Notes: generated by a model not told the origin, from the letters alone. A stretch of 45,513 nucleotides of DNA from UBA11524 sp045132495 (GCA_045132495.1 JBGUSK010000020.1:1-45513); one strand, 5' to 3'. Positions 15,598 to 24,207 are shown, numbered from the stretch's first letter. A program made the numbers and translations.

Positions 15598-16221
15598 TCA
15601 CACCTTGCGGCGGGCGTCGTCCACCATTTTCCGCAGCGTGTTGCGGATCGTTACGCACAGTGTATCCGCGCCCATGGTGGTCAGGCCGAAGATGATCGGC
15701 TCCACATTCAGCAGCGGCGCATTTTCGCTGCCGTTATACAGCGTGAAGATCACCGTGTTGACCATCTGGTAGGCGGTGATCACCAGGAACATCAGCAGGA
15801 AGCCGTAGGCCAGGTTCATGAAGAACCCCGCTGCACCCCTGCGGGTGACCATCATCCACTTTTTGCTGCCGCCGGGCAGCTTTTCGGTGAAGCGCAGGAA
15901 ATGGTTGATCAGCAGATCTGTCACCATGCCCAGCACCACCGCTGCCACGAAGTACATATCCAGGCCCCTGAGGTACAGCCCCAGGCCCCAGAACACGAAG
16001 AAGCACACCGCCCCGTAAAACCAGACCTTGATCAGCAGCACCTTCAGCCACTGGGGAAACTTCCACTTTGTCTTGCCGGAACGGTACTTGTTCAGCTCCG
16101 CCTCGGAATACCGGGGCGTGTTGTCTTTCGTAGCGGTAACGAGGTCCTCCACCGCCCCCGTATGGAGGTCGTAGTAGGAAGCCTCTTTGTTATCAGCCTT
16201 TTTGGGTGTTTGCTTGCTCAT
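15598..16221 (-). CDS. Uncharacterised four-helix membrane protein (importer locus, d)
   Basis: 207 aa, not recognised. A charged cytosolic N-terminus of ~55 residues (MSKQTPKKADNKEASYYD) precedes about four hydrophobic segments near 60-82, 88-108, 130-155 and 165-185, and the protein ends in a basic tail (DDARRKV). It starts 5 bp after the stop of another four-helix protein, and both follow the UgpC ATPase of the importer operon, so they are co-transcribed with it. It has no ABC permease EAA loop. A role as an accessory subunit or assembly factor of the importer is inferred from context only. Confidence 0.8.
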   Translation of the reverse strand: MSKQTPKKADNKEASYYDLHTGAVEDLVTATKDNTPRYSEAELNKYRSGKTKWKFPQWLKVLLIKVWFYGAVCFFVFWGLGLYLRGLDMYFVAAVVLGMVTDLLINHFLRFTEKLPGGSKKWMMVTRRGAAGFFMNLAYGFLLMFLVITAYQMVNTVIFTLYNGSENAPLLNVEPIIFGLTTMGADTLCVTIRNTLRKMVDDARRKV

Positions 16222-16226
16222 GGGTC

Positions 16227-16799
16227 TCAGTTGTCGTCAGAAAGCATGATCTCTTCCATCTGGACGCTTTCCTCGATGGGCAGAGAGGTATCGATCTTCT
16301 TGAGCAGCTTGCGCAGCACGGGCACCAGCAGCGTCAGCACAGCGCCGATGGCAATGATGATGCGGTGTACGCCCAGCATGTCATAAGCCTTGGTGATGTA
16401 GGCAGTATTTGCATCCACCACGATGGGGTGATCAGCGCGGGTGATCGCCGTATTGATCTGGCCCATATAGAACGTGTCGCACACAATGAGGATGGCCAAC
16501 ATCAGGAACATCAGCACCAGCATGGGGATGTTGGTCTTTTTGCGGTGGGGATAGGCGTTGAGGAAGCACACGAAGCTGAGCATGGAGAACAGCATCGTGC
16601 AGAAGCCGCTCAGGCCCATACCGGACAGCTGGATCTTGGCGGTGGTGTTGGACACCTGCGTCAGATTCAGCGAGTACACGAGGAAGCCGATGGCCAGCAC
16701 CAGCATGGGGATCATCTGGGGCTTGCGCTTGAGGGAGACGATCTTCTTGCGGAAGAATTCCTTCACGCCGCCCTGCTTTTTCTTGGCAACAGTAGTCAT
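16227..16799 (-). CDS. Uncharacterised four-helix membrane protein (importer locus, c)
   Basis: 190 aa, unrecognised. A Lys/Arg-rich N-terminus (KKKQGGVKEFFRKK) is followed by hydrophobic segments near 28-46, 62-82, 90-110 and 145-165, and an acidic C-terminus (EESVQMEEIMLSDDN). It sits 14 bp downstream of the UgpC ATPase stop and 5 bp upstream of the next membrane protein gene. The start ATG 16799 follows AAAGGAGGGCCGATC. The basic-in, acidic-tail layout suggests inside-facing termini. No EAA loop or catalytic motif is visible. Confidence 0.8.
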   Translation of the reverse strand: MTTVAKKKQGGVKEFFRKKIVSLKRKPQMIPMLVLAIGFLVYSLNLTQVSNTTAKIQLSGMGLSGFCTMLFSMLSFVCFLNAYPHRKKTNIPMLVLMFLMLAILIVCDTFYMGQINTAITRADHPIVVDANTAYITKAYDMLGVHRIIIAIGAVLTLLVPVLRKLLKKIDTSLPIEESVQMEEIMLSDDN

Positions 16800-16813
16800 G
16801 ATCGGCCCTCCTT

Positions 16814-17887
16814 TCAGCGAATGGCGTTGGTGGTTTCTTTATCGAAGAAGTGACGCTTCTCGAACAGCACCTTCACATGGTCGCCGGCCTTGTAGTCGCA
16901 CCAGCCGCGCAGCTTGCAGGTGATGGCGGAATCAGCGGTGTTTTCGCCGTTCAGGCGACCGTGCACGAGGGTGTTCATGCCCAGGTTCTCGTTGGAGAAG
17001 ACCGCCACATCCACATCGCCGCCGGTGTTGATGTTCTCCGGGCGAACGCCCAGCACCACCGTCTTGCCCTGGTAGGCCGCGAGCATATCCTTCTCAGCGT
17101 CAGTCAGGGGCATGGTGAAGTACTTGTTCACCGCCACATCGCCCTTGATCTCCACATCGAAGAAGTTCATGGGCGGGAGACCGATGAAGCTGGCCACAAA
17201 GAGGTTTGCAGGAGTGTCATAAAGCTCCAGGGGCGTGCCGACCTGCTGCACATGGCCCATGGACATGCACACGATGCGATCCGCCAGGGTCAGAGCCTCG
17301 GTCTGGTCATGGGTGACGTAGAGCATGGTGGCGTTCATGCGCTTGTGGAGCAGCAGGATCTCACGGCGGGTCGCGCCGCGGAGCTTTGCGTCCAGGTTGG
17401 ACAACGGCTCGTCAAACAGGAACACCTTGGGGTTGCGCACGATGGAGCGGCCCATGGCCACGCGCTGACGCTGGCCGCCGGAGAGCTGCTTGGGCTTCTT
17501 GTTCAGCTGATCGGTCAAGCCCAGGATCTCCGCCGCCGCCAGCACCTTGCGGTGGATGACGTTGGGGTCTTCCTTGCGCAGGGTGAGAGAGAAAGCCATG
17601 TTCTCATACACCGTCATGTGGCCGTAAAGGGCATAGTTCTGGAACACCATCGCCATATCGCGATCCTTGGCGGGTGCGGTGGTGATGTCCTCCCCATCCA
17701 GCAGGAGCTTGCCGGAGGAGATATCCTCCAGACCTGCGATCATGCGGAGGGTTGTAGACTTGCCGCAGCCGGAGGGGCCGACCAGCACGATGAACTCGCC
17801 GTCCTTCACCTCAAGGTTGAAGTCGAACACGGCCTGCACGTTATTGTCATAGATCTTGTCCAGATGCTGTAAGCTGATATTCGCCAT
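16814..17887 (-). CDS. UgpC/MsmX-type sugar ABC transporter ATPase (copy 2)
   Basis: 357 aa with Walker A GPSGCGKSTT, signature LSGGQRQRVAMGRSI, Walker B VFLFDEPLSNLDAK, H-loop VTHDQTEAL, and the MalK-type C-terminal regulatory domain (FIGLPPMNFF onward). It energises a carbohydrate importer; within this locus the two permeases and the binding protein lie upstream in the same orientation. It is unusual in being sandwiched between two pairs of small membrane protein genes. Start ATG 17887 follows AAAGGAGAAACCTT, 12 bp after the preceding gene. Confidence 0.9.
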   Translation of the reverse strand: MANISLQHLDKIYDNNVQAVFDFNLEVKDGEFIVLVGPSGCGKSTTLRMIAGLEDISSGKLLLDGEDITTAPAKDRDMAMVFQNYALYGHMTVYENMAFSLTLRKEDPNVIHRKVLAAAEILGLTDQLNKKPKQLSGGQRQRVAMGRSIVRNPKVFLFDEPLSNLDAKLRGATRREILLLHKRMNATMLYVTHDQTEALTLADRIVCMSMGHVQQVGTPLELYDTPANLFVASFIGLPPMNFFDVEIKGDVAVNKYFTMPLTDAEKDMLAAYQGKTVVLGVRPENINTGGDVDVAVFSNENLGMNTLVHGRLNGENTADSAITCKLRGWCDYKAGDHVKVLFEKRHFFDKETTNAIR

Positions 17888-17899
17888 AAGGTTTCTCCT

Positions 17900-18400
17900 T
17901 TACGCGGCGTTCTCTTCAAGAGAAGCATTGTAGGCGGCCAGGGTGCGGCTGCGGTATACGCCCACAGCGCCGGCAACGAAGCAGCACAGGGCCGACGCTA
18001 CCAGGCAGATGATCACCCAGGTCAGCTGGGGGACCTCCATCACGGGGTAGGTCACCTTGCTGATGGTGACAGTCGCCTTATAGGCCTGCATGGGCAGGAT
18101 GAAGATGCGCACGATCTGGCCCACGCCCGCCGCCAGCAGCAGCCAGGAGTAGCTGATCTTGTAATTCTTCACGCCCTCGGAAGCCAGGAAGGTCACCAGC
18201 ATGAACACCAGGTTATACACGATGGAACCGCCGATGAGGATCTGGTAATACCAGGAGCCCACGTCGGACTCGTAGATGCTCACAAAGTACAGGACATTGA
18301 AGAGGATTGCCAGATAGGTCAGGCGCGAAGAAAAGGTATTCTTGGCATAACGCATCCGGTCGAGCTTGATGGTCTTGGGATTATCGAGCCTGCTGGTCAT
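17900..18400 (-). CDS. Uncharacterised four-helix membrane protein (importer locus, b)
   Basis: 166 aa, unrecognised. Hydrophobic segments lie near 26-44, 52-73, 83-103 and 127-148, with a basic N-terminus and a short acidic C-terminus (NASLEENAA). Its ATG overlaps the stop of the upstream membrane protein gene by 4 bp (ATGA), a sign of translational coupling and probably of joint complex formation. The region between helices 3 and 4 (QAYKATVTISKVTYPVMEVP) is the only sizeable outside loop. Confidence 0.8.
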   Translation of the reverse strand: MTSRLDNPKTIKLDRMRYAKNTFSSRLTYLAILFNVLYFVSIYESDVGSWYYQILIGGSIVYNLVFMLVTFLASEGVKNYKISYSWLLLAAGVGQIVRIFILPMQAYKATVTISKVTYPVMEVPQLTWVIICLVASALCCFVAGAVGVYRSRTLAAYNASLEENAA

Positions 18401-18987
18401 GCGGACACCTTCTTTCCTTCCTCGATCAGCCGCTTTTCAGCGCGCATCAGGCCATACTTCCATACAAGGTTTGCCACCAGCAGCACACAGGCCAGCACCA
18501 CCAGGCCGAACACGACGTAGTGGGCGTCAAACCAGAAGGTGGAATCGATGTAGGGCGTTTCCATCATCTCGGAGAAGAACTGCAGGGAGTCGAAGTCGAT
18601 CTTCAGGAACTCCGCCTTGAAGGCTTCTGTCTGGAAGTGACTCCATACGCTCAGTGCAACACCCGCCACCGCAAACGCGCCCGTCGCCACCACATTGCCG
18701 ACATAGTACCGGCGGCGGGAGTGGGTGCTGGTGATGAACAGCAGGCAGCTGAGCAGAATCAGGGCGATGGAATACCCCAGCAGCTGCTTGTTGAAGGGCT
18801 GCATGTGGTAATAGATCTGCGAACCGGGAACCCAGGTGTCATCCGGGTTGGTCGGATCCATCATGGTGAAGTACAGGCTGTCATACAGGTCCGTCATCAG
18901 GCCCAGGGAATACAGGAATACCAGGGCGCTGACCGCCAGGGCCGCAAAGCAGATGATTTTCTGCACGATGAGCTGTTTCTTGTACAT
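18397..18987 (-). CDS. Uncharacterised four-helix membrane protein (importer locus, a)
   Basis: 196 aa, unrecognised. Hydrophobic segments near 10-31, 70-88, 97-115 and 157-178; outside loops ~32-68 and ~116-156 are rich in aromatic and acidic residues (YDSLYFTMMDPTNPDDTWVP), as a sugar-contact surface could be, though that is speculation. The start is ATG 18987 with GGGAGGTTCTT immediately upstream; the frame stays open to 19104 but that part lies in the hairpin region. It overlaps the next gene by 4 bp and follows the binding-protein gene after a ~130-bp spacer with two strong hairpins. Confidence 0.8.
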   Translation of the reverse strand: MYKKQLIVQKIICFAALAVSALVFLYSLGLMTDLYDSLYFTMMDPTNPDDTWVPGSQIYYHMQPFNKQLLGYSIALILLSCLLFITSTHSRRRYYVGNVVATGAFAVAGVALSVWSHFQTEAFKAEFLKIDFDSLQFFSEMMETPYIDSTFWFDAHYVVFGLVVLACVLLVANLVWKYGLMRAEKRLIEEGKKVSA

Positions 18988-19034
18988 AAGAACCTCCCAC
19001 AAATAGCGCTGCATCCGATGTGGATGCGGAATCA

Positions 19035-19100
19035 GGTTCCCGTCAGCTTCCCGGTCGTCAGGGAGCTGACGGGAACCCGTGACGGGAGCCGGAGCTCCCG
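19035..19100 (-). promoter_or_regulatory. Two intergenic hairpins downstream of the binding-protein gene
   Basis: A 17-bp stem with one bulge (19035-19052 / 19061-19077, 8-nt loop) is followed by CGGGAGC-CGGA-GCTCCCG (19083-19100). There is no U tract, so they more likely block 3' exonucleases and set a high binding-protein mRNA level relative to the downstream genes than terminate fully. Confidence 0.6.
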
Positions 19101-19121
19101 CCACGGATGGAATGGTTTACC

Positions 19122-21203
19122 TTACTTGGCCAGGTTGTTGTAGTACTCAACCAGACGATCCCAAGCGCGCTGCTTGAGGGCCAGGTACTGCTTGCCGCCC
19201 ATGGTGCCGTTGACATACTTCACGGACTCTTCCGCATCAGACATGCCTTCCACGGCGTAGCCAGCGACGATCTGATCGACGAACAGGTTCTGCTTGCCCT
19301 TGGCAGCGTTGAACTTGGTGGTCAGCTCAGAGTAGCCGTTGATCATGTCGTTCTCAACCTTGGTGTTGGGCAGAACGGTGGGCACAGAGGTGTACCAGGG
19401 ATTCTCGGTCACAGCCAGCTCGGGGTGCTTGATGGTGCCCAGAGCGATAGCCACAGACAGCTTGCCCGCGCCTTCCTTGCCGACCTCGTGAGTGCACTGA
19501 TACTCGAAGGCCTGGCTCTTGGCGAAGGACAGGGTGGAGCCCAGGTACTGACGGGCATAGTTGGTGTAGTTGCCGGAAGCCTTGGCCCACAGCTCCTCGA
19601 AGGTAGCGTCAGCGATCACAGGCATTTCCTTGCCGTTGAAGTTGAAGGTGACGTAGGAGCCGTCCTCGTTCTTCTTGATGAAGGAATCGGGGCCGTAGGA
19701 CATCAGGATCTGGCCTTCCTCAGAGAAGGCATAGTCGATCAGGGACAGAGCAGCATTCAGCTTGTCGGGGTTGCCCTCAACGCCAGCCACGGAGATGCCC
19801 CAGCCGTCGGTCTTGACAGAGCGCCAGGACTCGGTGAAGCGCATGAAGTTGCCGCCTTCGGTGCCGTCGAACCACTTGGCGACAGGAACCATCACGGCCA
19901 TGTACTTCTCGCCGTCCTGCAGGGCGGTCTCATTGTACACGGTCTGGGTCTGGTTGTAGTCATAGTGCATGAAGCCCAGGTCATTCTCCAGCATGGTCTT
20001 GGTGGACTCCTTGGAGGTATCCATGAAGGACTTGGAGATCAGGCCTTCCTGAGCCATGGCATTCATACGCTCCATCGCCTCGTAGGAAGCGACTTCCTGA
20101 CGGCCGTCATGCAGCTTGCCGTCAACATCGATGTACAGGAAGTCCTGACGGGACTCCAGGCCGCGCACGCCGAAGAGCACGCCGGCAAAGCGGAACATAT
20201 CCACACGACGCTGGTTGTTGTCGTCCTCACGGGAGAACAGGCCCTGCACAGAGTCGGTGCCATTCAGAGTCTGGGGGTTAGCGACGACGCAGCGCAGCAG
20301 GGCGACCAGCTCGTCAGCGTCCCAGGCGGCGTTCTGGCCGATGAACAGGTTGGAACGCTGGGTGCCGTAGTAGCCATTGTAAGCGGTGTCGATGTACTCA
20401 CGCAGCATGTTGACAGCAGCCACACCATCGATGGCGCCGGCAGCGTTCATCTTGGCAACGATGTTGCCAGCCGCGTCGTAATCCTTGGTGATGTTCTCAA
20501 CAGCGGTGCCTTCCAGGTTGACAACGTCGATGGCGACCTTGCCAGCGGTGGGCATGTAGGGCTCGTAGACAGCAGCAGCCAGGGTGTTGGACTTCTCAGC
20601 CGCGAAAGCGCCCTCGCCGTCCAGCAGCTTCTGCACCCAGTCAACGCGCATCAGGGGCATACGCTCGATGTCGTTCACGCCGTCGAAGTAGGGGGAGAAG
20701 TAGATAGCGCCGGTGGTGGTGTTGCCGGTGATAGACAGGCGGACGATGGGGTTCTGCTCCAGGTACGCCTTGAAGTTGGGCATCTGATCCAGGTAAGCGC
20801 CGATGTTCACGATGGAACCGGCCTCGCCGTACTCGGTCAGCTTGGCAGCAGTACCGGACAGCATGTCAACCTCGTTCAGGCGCTCCTTCCAGTACTCGAA
20901 CTCGTTGCTGGCGCTGTTGCCCTGATACTGATTTTCGAAGACAACATTCAGCTTGTTCTGGACCGCAACCCAGGTGGGCTTGAGGTCGCCGGTGTGGTAG
21001 GTGACGCCGTCAGCCAGGGTGACGCCTTCGCCCGCGACGGACGCGTCGAAGAACAGGCCAGTCTTGGCGTTATTGTAGCCGGTCGCCATGCGGAGCACGG
21101 TGCCATCGGCATAGGGGAGACCCGCAGTCTCAGCGACAGCGGTGCCAACGAGCAGGGTGGCCATCATGGCCAGCGCCATCAGCAGTGAAACGATACGCTT
21201 CAT
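19122..21203 (-). CDS. Large extracellular solute-binding protein
   Basis: 693-aa periplasmic-binding-fold protein of the sugar (LplA/family 1) type, longer than the usual 430-560. The N-terminus is a Sec signal peptide (MKRIVSLLMALAMMATLLVG) with a cleavage site after TAVA at residue ~24. No lipobox Cys is present, so it is not predicted to be a lipoprotein. The segments VDWVQKLLDGE and SEEGQILMSYGPD are typical of the family. Start ATG 21203 follows AAAAGGAGGAACCACT. Upstream lie two permeases; downstream lie small membrane proteins that might tether it. Ligand unknown, probably an oligosaccharide. Confidence 0.85.
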   Translation of the reverse strand: MKRIVSLLMALAMMATLLVGTAVAETAGLPYADGTVLRMATGYNNAKTGLFFDASVAGEGVTLADGVTYHTGDLKPTWVAVQNKLNVVFENQYQGNSASNEFEYWKERLNEVDMLSGTAAKLTEYGEAGSIVNIGAYLDQMPNFKAYLEQNPIVRLSITGNTTTGAIYFSPYFDGVNDIERMPLMRVDWVQKLLDGEGAFAAEKSNTLAAAVYEPYMPTAGKVAIDVVNLEGTAVENITKDYDAAGNIVAKMNAAGAIDGVAAVNMLREYIDTAYNGYYGTQRSNLFIGQNAAWDADELVALLRCVVANPQTLNGTDSVQGLFSREDDNNQRRVDMFRFAGVLFGVRGLESRQDFLYIDVDGKLHDGRQEVASYEAMERMNAMAQEGLISKSFMDTSKESTKTMLENDLGFMHYDYNQTQTVYNETALQDGEKYMAVMVPVAKWFDGTEGGNFMRFTESWRSVKTDGWGISVAGVEGNPDKLNAALSLIDYAFSEEGQILMSYGPDSFIKKNEDGSYVTFNFNGKEMPVIADATFEELWAKASGNYTNYARQYLGSTLSFAKSQAFEYQCTHEVGKEGAGKLSVAIALGTIKHPELAVTENPWYTSVPTVLPNTKVENDMINGYSELTTKFNAAKGKQNLFVDQIVAGYAVEGMSDAEESVKYVNGTMGGKQYLALKQRAWDRLVEYYNNLAK

Positions 21204-21342
21204 AGTGGTTCCTCCTTTTTATTTCACCGGGGTGTGTCCCGGTAAGATACGATGTTGTAGCGGAGACGCCCGACGGGGCTGTACCGCAGGCTCGCGCGGG
21301 AAGAGCACAACCAAAGGCGCTCAACCCAATCGCGAGATGGGT

Positions 21343-21358
21343 CCAGGGACATCCCTGG
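21343..21358 (-). promoter_or_regulatory. Hairpin after the second permease gene
   Basis: CCAGGGA-CA-TCCCTGG directly abuts the permease stop codon, 140 bp before the binding-protein start. Without a U tract it is probably an mRNA stability or attenuation element. Confidence 0.45.
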
Positions 21359-22249
21359 TTATTCTTTGACGCCACCCATGTTGACGCCCTTGGCGAAGTA
21401 TTTCTGGATGAAGGGGTAGATGATCAGGATCGGAACGATGGAGCAGACGATCAGCGCGTAGATGACCGAGTCGGAGGAGTAAGGCTCCGCCCAGCCGGTC
21501 ATGTAGTCAGGATCGGTGAACTCCTCCAGACGCAGACGGATGAACACCTGCAGGGGATGCTCGTTTGAGTTGGAGATCATCTGGCGGGCCCAGAAGTAAC
21601 CGTTCCAACGGGAAATGGCAAAGAACAGCGCCACCGTCGCAATGGTGGACTTGCTCATGGGGATGTACACCTTGGACAGCACCTGGAACTCGGTCGCACC
21701 GTCCACGATGGCAGCCTCTTCGATCTCGCTGGGCACGCCTTCAAAGGCGTTGCGCAGCAGGATGATGTTCATCGCCGCCATACCCATGGCGATGACGACA
21801 AGCCACTTGTCGTCCATGATGCCCATGGCGTTGAAAACTTCCTTGGTGTCCAGATAGTTGAGGTACTGGGGCACCAGACCTGCGGAGAACAGCATGGTGA
21901 AGACCAGGAAGAAGTTGAAGAAGCGGCGGAAGAGCAGCCTCTTCTTGGACAGGGCGTAAGCACCCAGGATGGCCACCACCAGCGCCCAGATCGTGCCGTA
22001 GAAGGTCAGGAACAGGGTGTTCGAATAGGAATTCCAGAACATGTTGTCATTGAACATGCGGGCAAAGGCTTCAAACTGGATATCCTTGGGGAAGAGCACC
22101 ACCTCGCCGTAATCCACCGCGTGACCGCCGGAAATGGAAGCGGAGATCGCGTACACGAAGGGGTACAGACAGGCGAGGGAGAAGATGCACAGCAGCGTGT
22201 AGCTGATGACCTTGAAGATCATCTCGGAGGTTTCAAGCTTTCTTTTCAT
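21359..22249 (-). CDS. Carbohydrate ABC transporter permease (LplC/YtcP-like)
   Basis: 296-aa inner-membrane subunit with about six helices. The EAA loop is visible as IPSEIEEAAIVDGATEFQVL-x-KVYIP, which docks on the UgpC ATPase. The first helix (VISYTLLCIFSLACLYPFVY) and the C-terminus IQKYFAKGVNMGGVKE are hallmarks of the YtcP/LplC group. Start ATG 22249 follows TAAGGAGGTGAGGGAAGT. It lies 15 bp after the partner permease, with which it forms the heterodimeric channel. Confidence 0.92.
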   Translation of the reverse strand: MKRKLETSEMIFKVISYTLLCIFSLACLYPFVYAISASISGGHAVDYGEVVLFPKDIQFEAFARMFNDNMFWNSYSNTLFLTFYGTIWALVVAILGAYALSKKRLLFRRFFNFFLVFTMLFSAGLVPQYLNYLDTKEVFNAMGIMDDKWLVVIAMGMAAMNIILLRNAFEGVPSEIEEAAIVDGATEFQVLSKVYIPMSKSTIATVALFFAISRWNGYFWARQMISNSNEHPLQVFIRLRLEEFTDPDYMTGWAEPYSSDSVIYALIVCSIVPILIIYPFIQKYFAKGVNMGGVKE

Positions 22250-22264
22250 ACTTCCCTCACCTCC

Positions 22265-23317
22265 TTAATAGAGCGATGTGTCGGACGCCTTGCGGGCGAT
22301 GGTGTTCGCAGAGATGACCAGCAGCATGGAAACGACATTGTTCATCATTTCCGCCGCGGAGGCCAGGCCCTTCTGGGCGCCCTCCAGACCGTAGCGCTGG
22401 GCGAAGGTGGAAACCACGTCCGCAGTGACGTAGGTGTTGGTGTTGTACAGCAGCAGCACCTTTTCGTAACCGATGTTGAGCAGCGAGCCGATACGGGTGA
22501 TCAGCATGATGACGATGGTGGACAGAATGCCGGGCAGCACGACATAACGCATCTGGGACATCTTGCCCGCACCGTCGATCTGGGCCGCCTCATAGCTGGT
22601 GGGCGAGATGGCGATGATAGCCGCAAAGTACACGATGCTGTCGTAGCCTGCGCCCTCCCAGATACCGGAGATCTGGTAGATCGCCCGGAAGAAATCCGGG
22701 TTGTTCAAAAGGCCCGCGTTGGCTACATCATGGGAGATGAGCCCGATGCTCTCCAGCGCCTGACTGATGATGCCCATGCCCGTGGTAAGCGAGCCCTGCT
22801 TGACCAGCATCGTGACCAGGGAGGTCATAACGACGGTGGACATGAACTTGGGCAGATACGTCAGCACCTGGCAGGTGGAGCGCACGATGTTGGAGCGGAT
22901 CTCGTTGAAGAACAGCGCCAGGATGATGGGCATCGGGAAACCGAAGCACAAGCCATAGAAGCTCAGCAGGAAGGTGTTGCGCAGCGCGCGCCAGAATTCC
23001 AGCGAGAGGTTGTCCCCGCCCACAAGCAGACGCTTGAAGTAAGAGAAACCAGAGAAATTCTGCTGCGCTACGGGCAGCACCTCGTCCGGCACCTTGAAGC
23101 AGCCCAGCAGCTCGTACATGGGCAGATAGCGCCAGAACAGGAACACCAGCAGCATCGGCACCAGCATCAGGTACAGACGCCAGTCCTTCAGGATCGTCAT
23201 GCCAATATGGCGCCAGGCGTGCTTCTCCACGTCATCGCGCACCAGCTGTTCCGGGTTTTCGCGGTATACACCGGCCACCTCATCATAAATGAGGAAATCC
23301 GCCGCTTTCGCTGCCAT
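22265..23317 (-). CDS. Carbohydrate ABC transporter permease (LplB-like)
   Basis: The start is ATG 23317 (MAAKAADFLIYDEV), since AAGGGGGTTGGTTTTC precedes it; an in-frame ATG at 23338 lacks a site. That gives 350 aa with a ~50-residue cytosolic extension before the first helix (DWRLYLMLVPMLLVFLFW). The EAA-type loop is ISPTSYEAAQIDGAGKMSQM followed by RYVVLPG. The second outside loop is long (~residues 70-110), as in polysaccharide importers of the LplB/YtcQ-S group. Partner of the permease at 21359-22249. Confidence 0.92.
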   Translation of the reverse strand: MAAKAADFLIYDEVAGVYRENPEQLVRDDVEKHAWRHIGMTILKDWRLYLMLVPMLLVFLFWRYLPMYELLGCFKVPDEVLPVAQQNFSGFSYFKRLLVGGDNLSLEFWRALRNTFLLSFYGLCFGFPMPIILALFFNEIRSNIVRSTCQVLTYLPKFMSTVVMTSLVTMLVKQGSLTTGMGIISQALESIGLISHDVANAGLLNNPDFFRAIYQISGIWEGAGYDSIVYFAAIIAISPTSYEAAQIDGAGKMSQMRYVVLPGILSTIVIMLITRIGSLLNIGYEKVLLLYNTNTYVTADVVSTFAQRYGLEGAQKGLASAAEMMNNVVSMLLVISANTIARKASDTSLY

Positions 23318-23347
23318 GAAAACCAACCCCCTTAACACTATGTGTTT

Positions 23348-23370
23348 CGAAAAAGTGCCGATGGCACTTC
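23348..23370 (-). terminator. Hairpin-U terminator or attenuator before the permease genes
   Basis: Minus strand AAGTGCC-ATC-GGCACTT (23369-23353) followed by TTTTTC. Only ~30 bp separate it from the permease start codon and no promoter is apparent in that gap, so permease expression seems to need read-through. Confidence 0.6.
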
Positions 23371-23389
23371 GTCGAGGTATTTCACTTCG

Positions 23390-23992
23390 TCACTGCCACG
23401 GATCATTCATCCGGGCTTGTTGTTCCTTTTCCTGTTCCTCTGCGATCCGCCCGAGGTAGTGTTTCTGATCCTCCAGCATGCCATCCAGATTGCGGGTGAT
23501 CCACACCAGCAGCACGGCAAAGAGCGTGGAGAGGCAGTCTGTCGTGAGGAATCCCAGGCATACCGCCGCGGGCGTCCCCATCACCAGCGCAAGAACCGCG
23601 CGTCCCAGCTGCATCAGCACCGCCGAAAGCAGGCCGTAAAGCATTGCCAGAAGCACCTGTTCATGTAAACGCTTCCAACCAAAGCGATAAAGAAACTGTG
23701 TCAGCGCAAGCGCAGCAAGATTGCCAACACAGTAAATGACATATTGGGAAAGCGTGGCGCCGGAAGCCATACAGAACACGAAAGCCCCGAAAAAGGCCGG
23801 AATCGCAGCAAAACCGCCCCAGCGGACCATGACGATGGCCGTCACCGCCGGTGTGAGGGAGAGCGTCCATGGCTCTGCCGGGAACCAGCGGGTCGCGCCC
23901 AGTGTGATGAGCGTTTCGCACAAGCACAAAAGCGCGGTAAACATGACCAGGTCCATCGCCCGGTACTGCCGGAACGTGATTTGATGCTTCAT
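23390..23992 (-). CDS. Polytopic membrane protein, possibly ECF S-component-like
   Basis: 200 aa from ATG 23992 (MKHQITFRQYRAMDLVMF), chosen because GGGAGGGATCAAAG precedes it; the longer open frame to 24136 lacks a site. There are five to six hydrophobic segments and a Gln/Glu-rich cytosolic tail (RIAEEQEKEQQARMNDPWQ). Spacing and the RAMDLVMFTALLCLCE helix recall substrate-binding S subunits of energy-coupling-factor transporters, but no A/T subunits are nearby and the match is by eye only. It is first in the importer locus, separated from the permeases by a hairpin-U element. A perfect cre match lies inside the gene (23663-23677). Confidence 0.65.
   Translation of the reverse strand: MKHQITFRQYRAMDLVMFTALLCLCETLITLGATRWFPAEPWTLSLTPAVTAIVMVRWGGFAAIPAFFGAFVFCMASGATLSQYVIYCVGNLAALALTQFLYRFGWKRLHEQVLLAMLYGLLSAVLMQLGRAVLALVMGTPAAVCLGFLTTDCLSTLFAVLLVWITRNLDGMLEDQKHYLGRIAEEQEKEQQARMNDPWQ
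23663..23677 (+). promoter_or_regulatory. cre site inside the membrane protein gene
   Basis: ATGTAAACGCTTCCA matches the CcpA consensus WTGNAANCGNWNNCW at every fixed position. Lying downstream of the transcription start, it could act as a roadblock. Confidence 0.5.
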
Positions 23993-24207
23993 CTTTGATC
24001 CCTCCCGGGAAAAACATCCTTCACCGTTCAGACAGCTTCTTTGCAATTCACGCATCATGTACCGAATAAGTACAATCCGAGCAATATTCAACCTTATTTT
24101 ACATGCAAGTGCGTCCGGCGTACATACTTTATTCAAATCAATTTATGCACATTTCCGACTTTTTCCCTCCATTTTGCGAAAAAAACAATAGAAGTTCAAT
24201 CCGCCTC

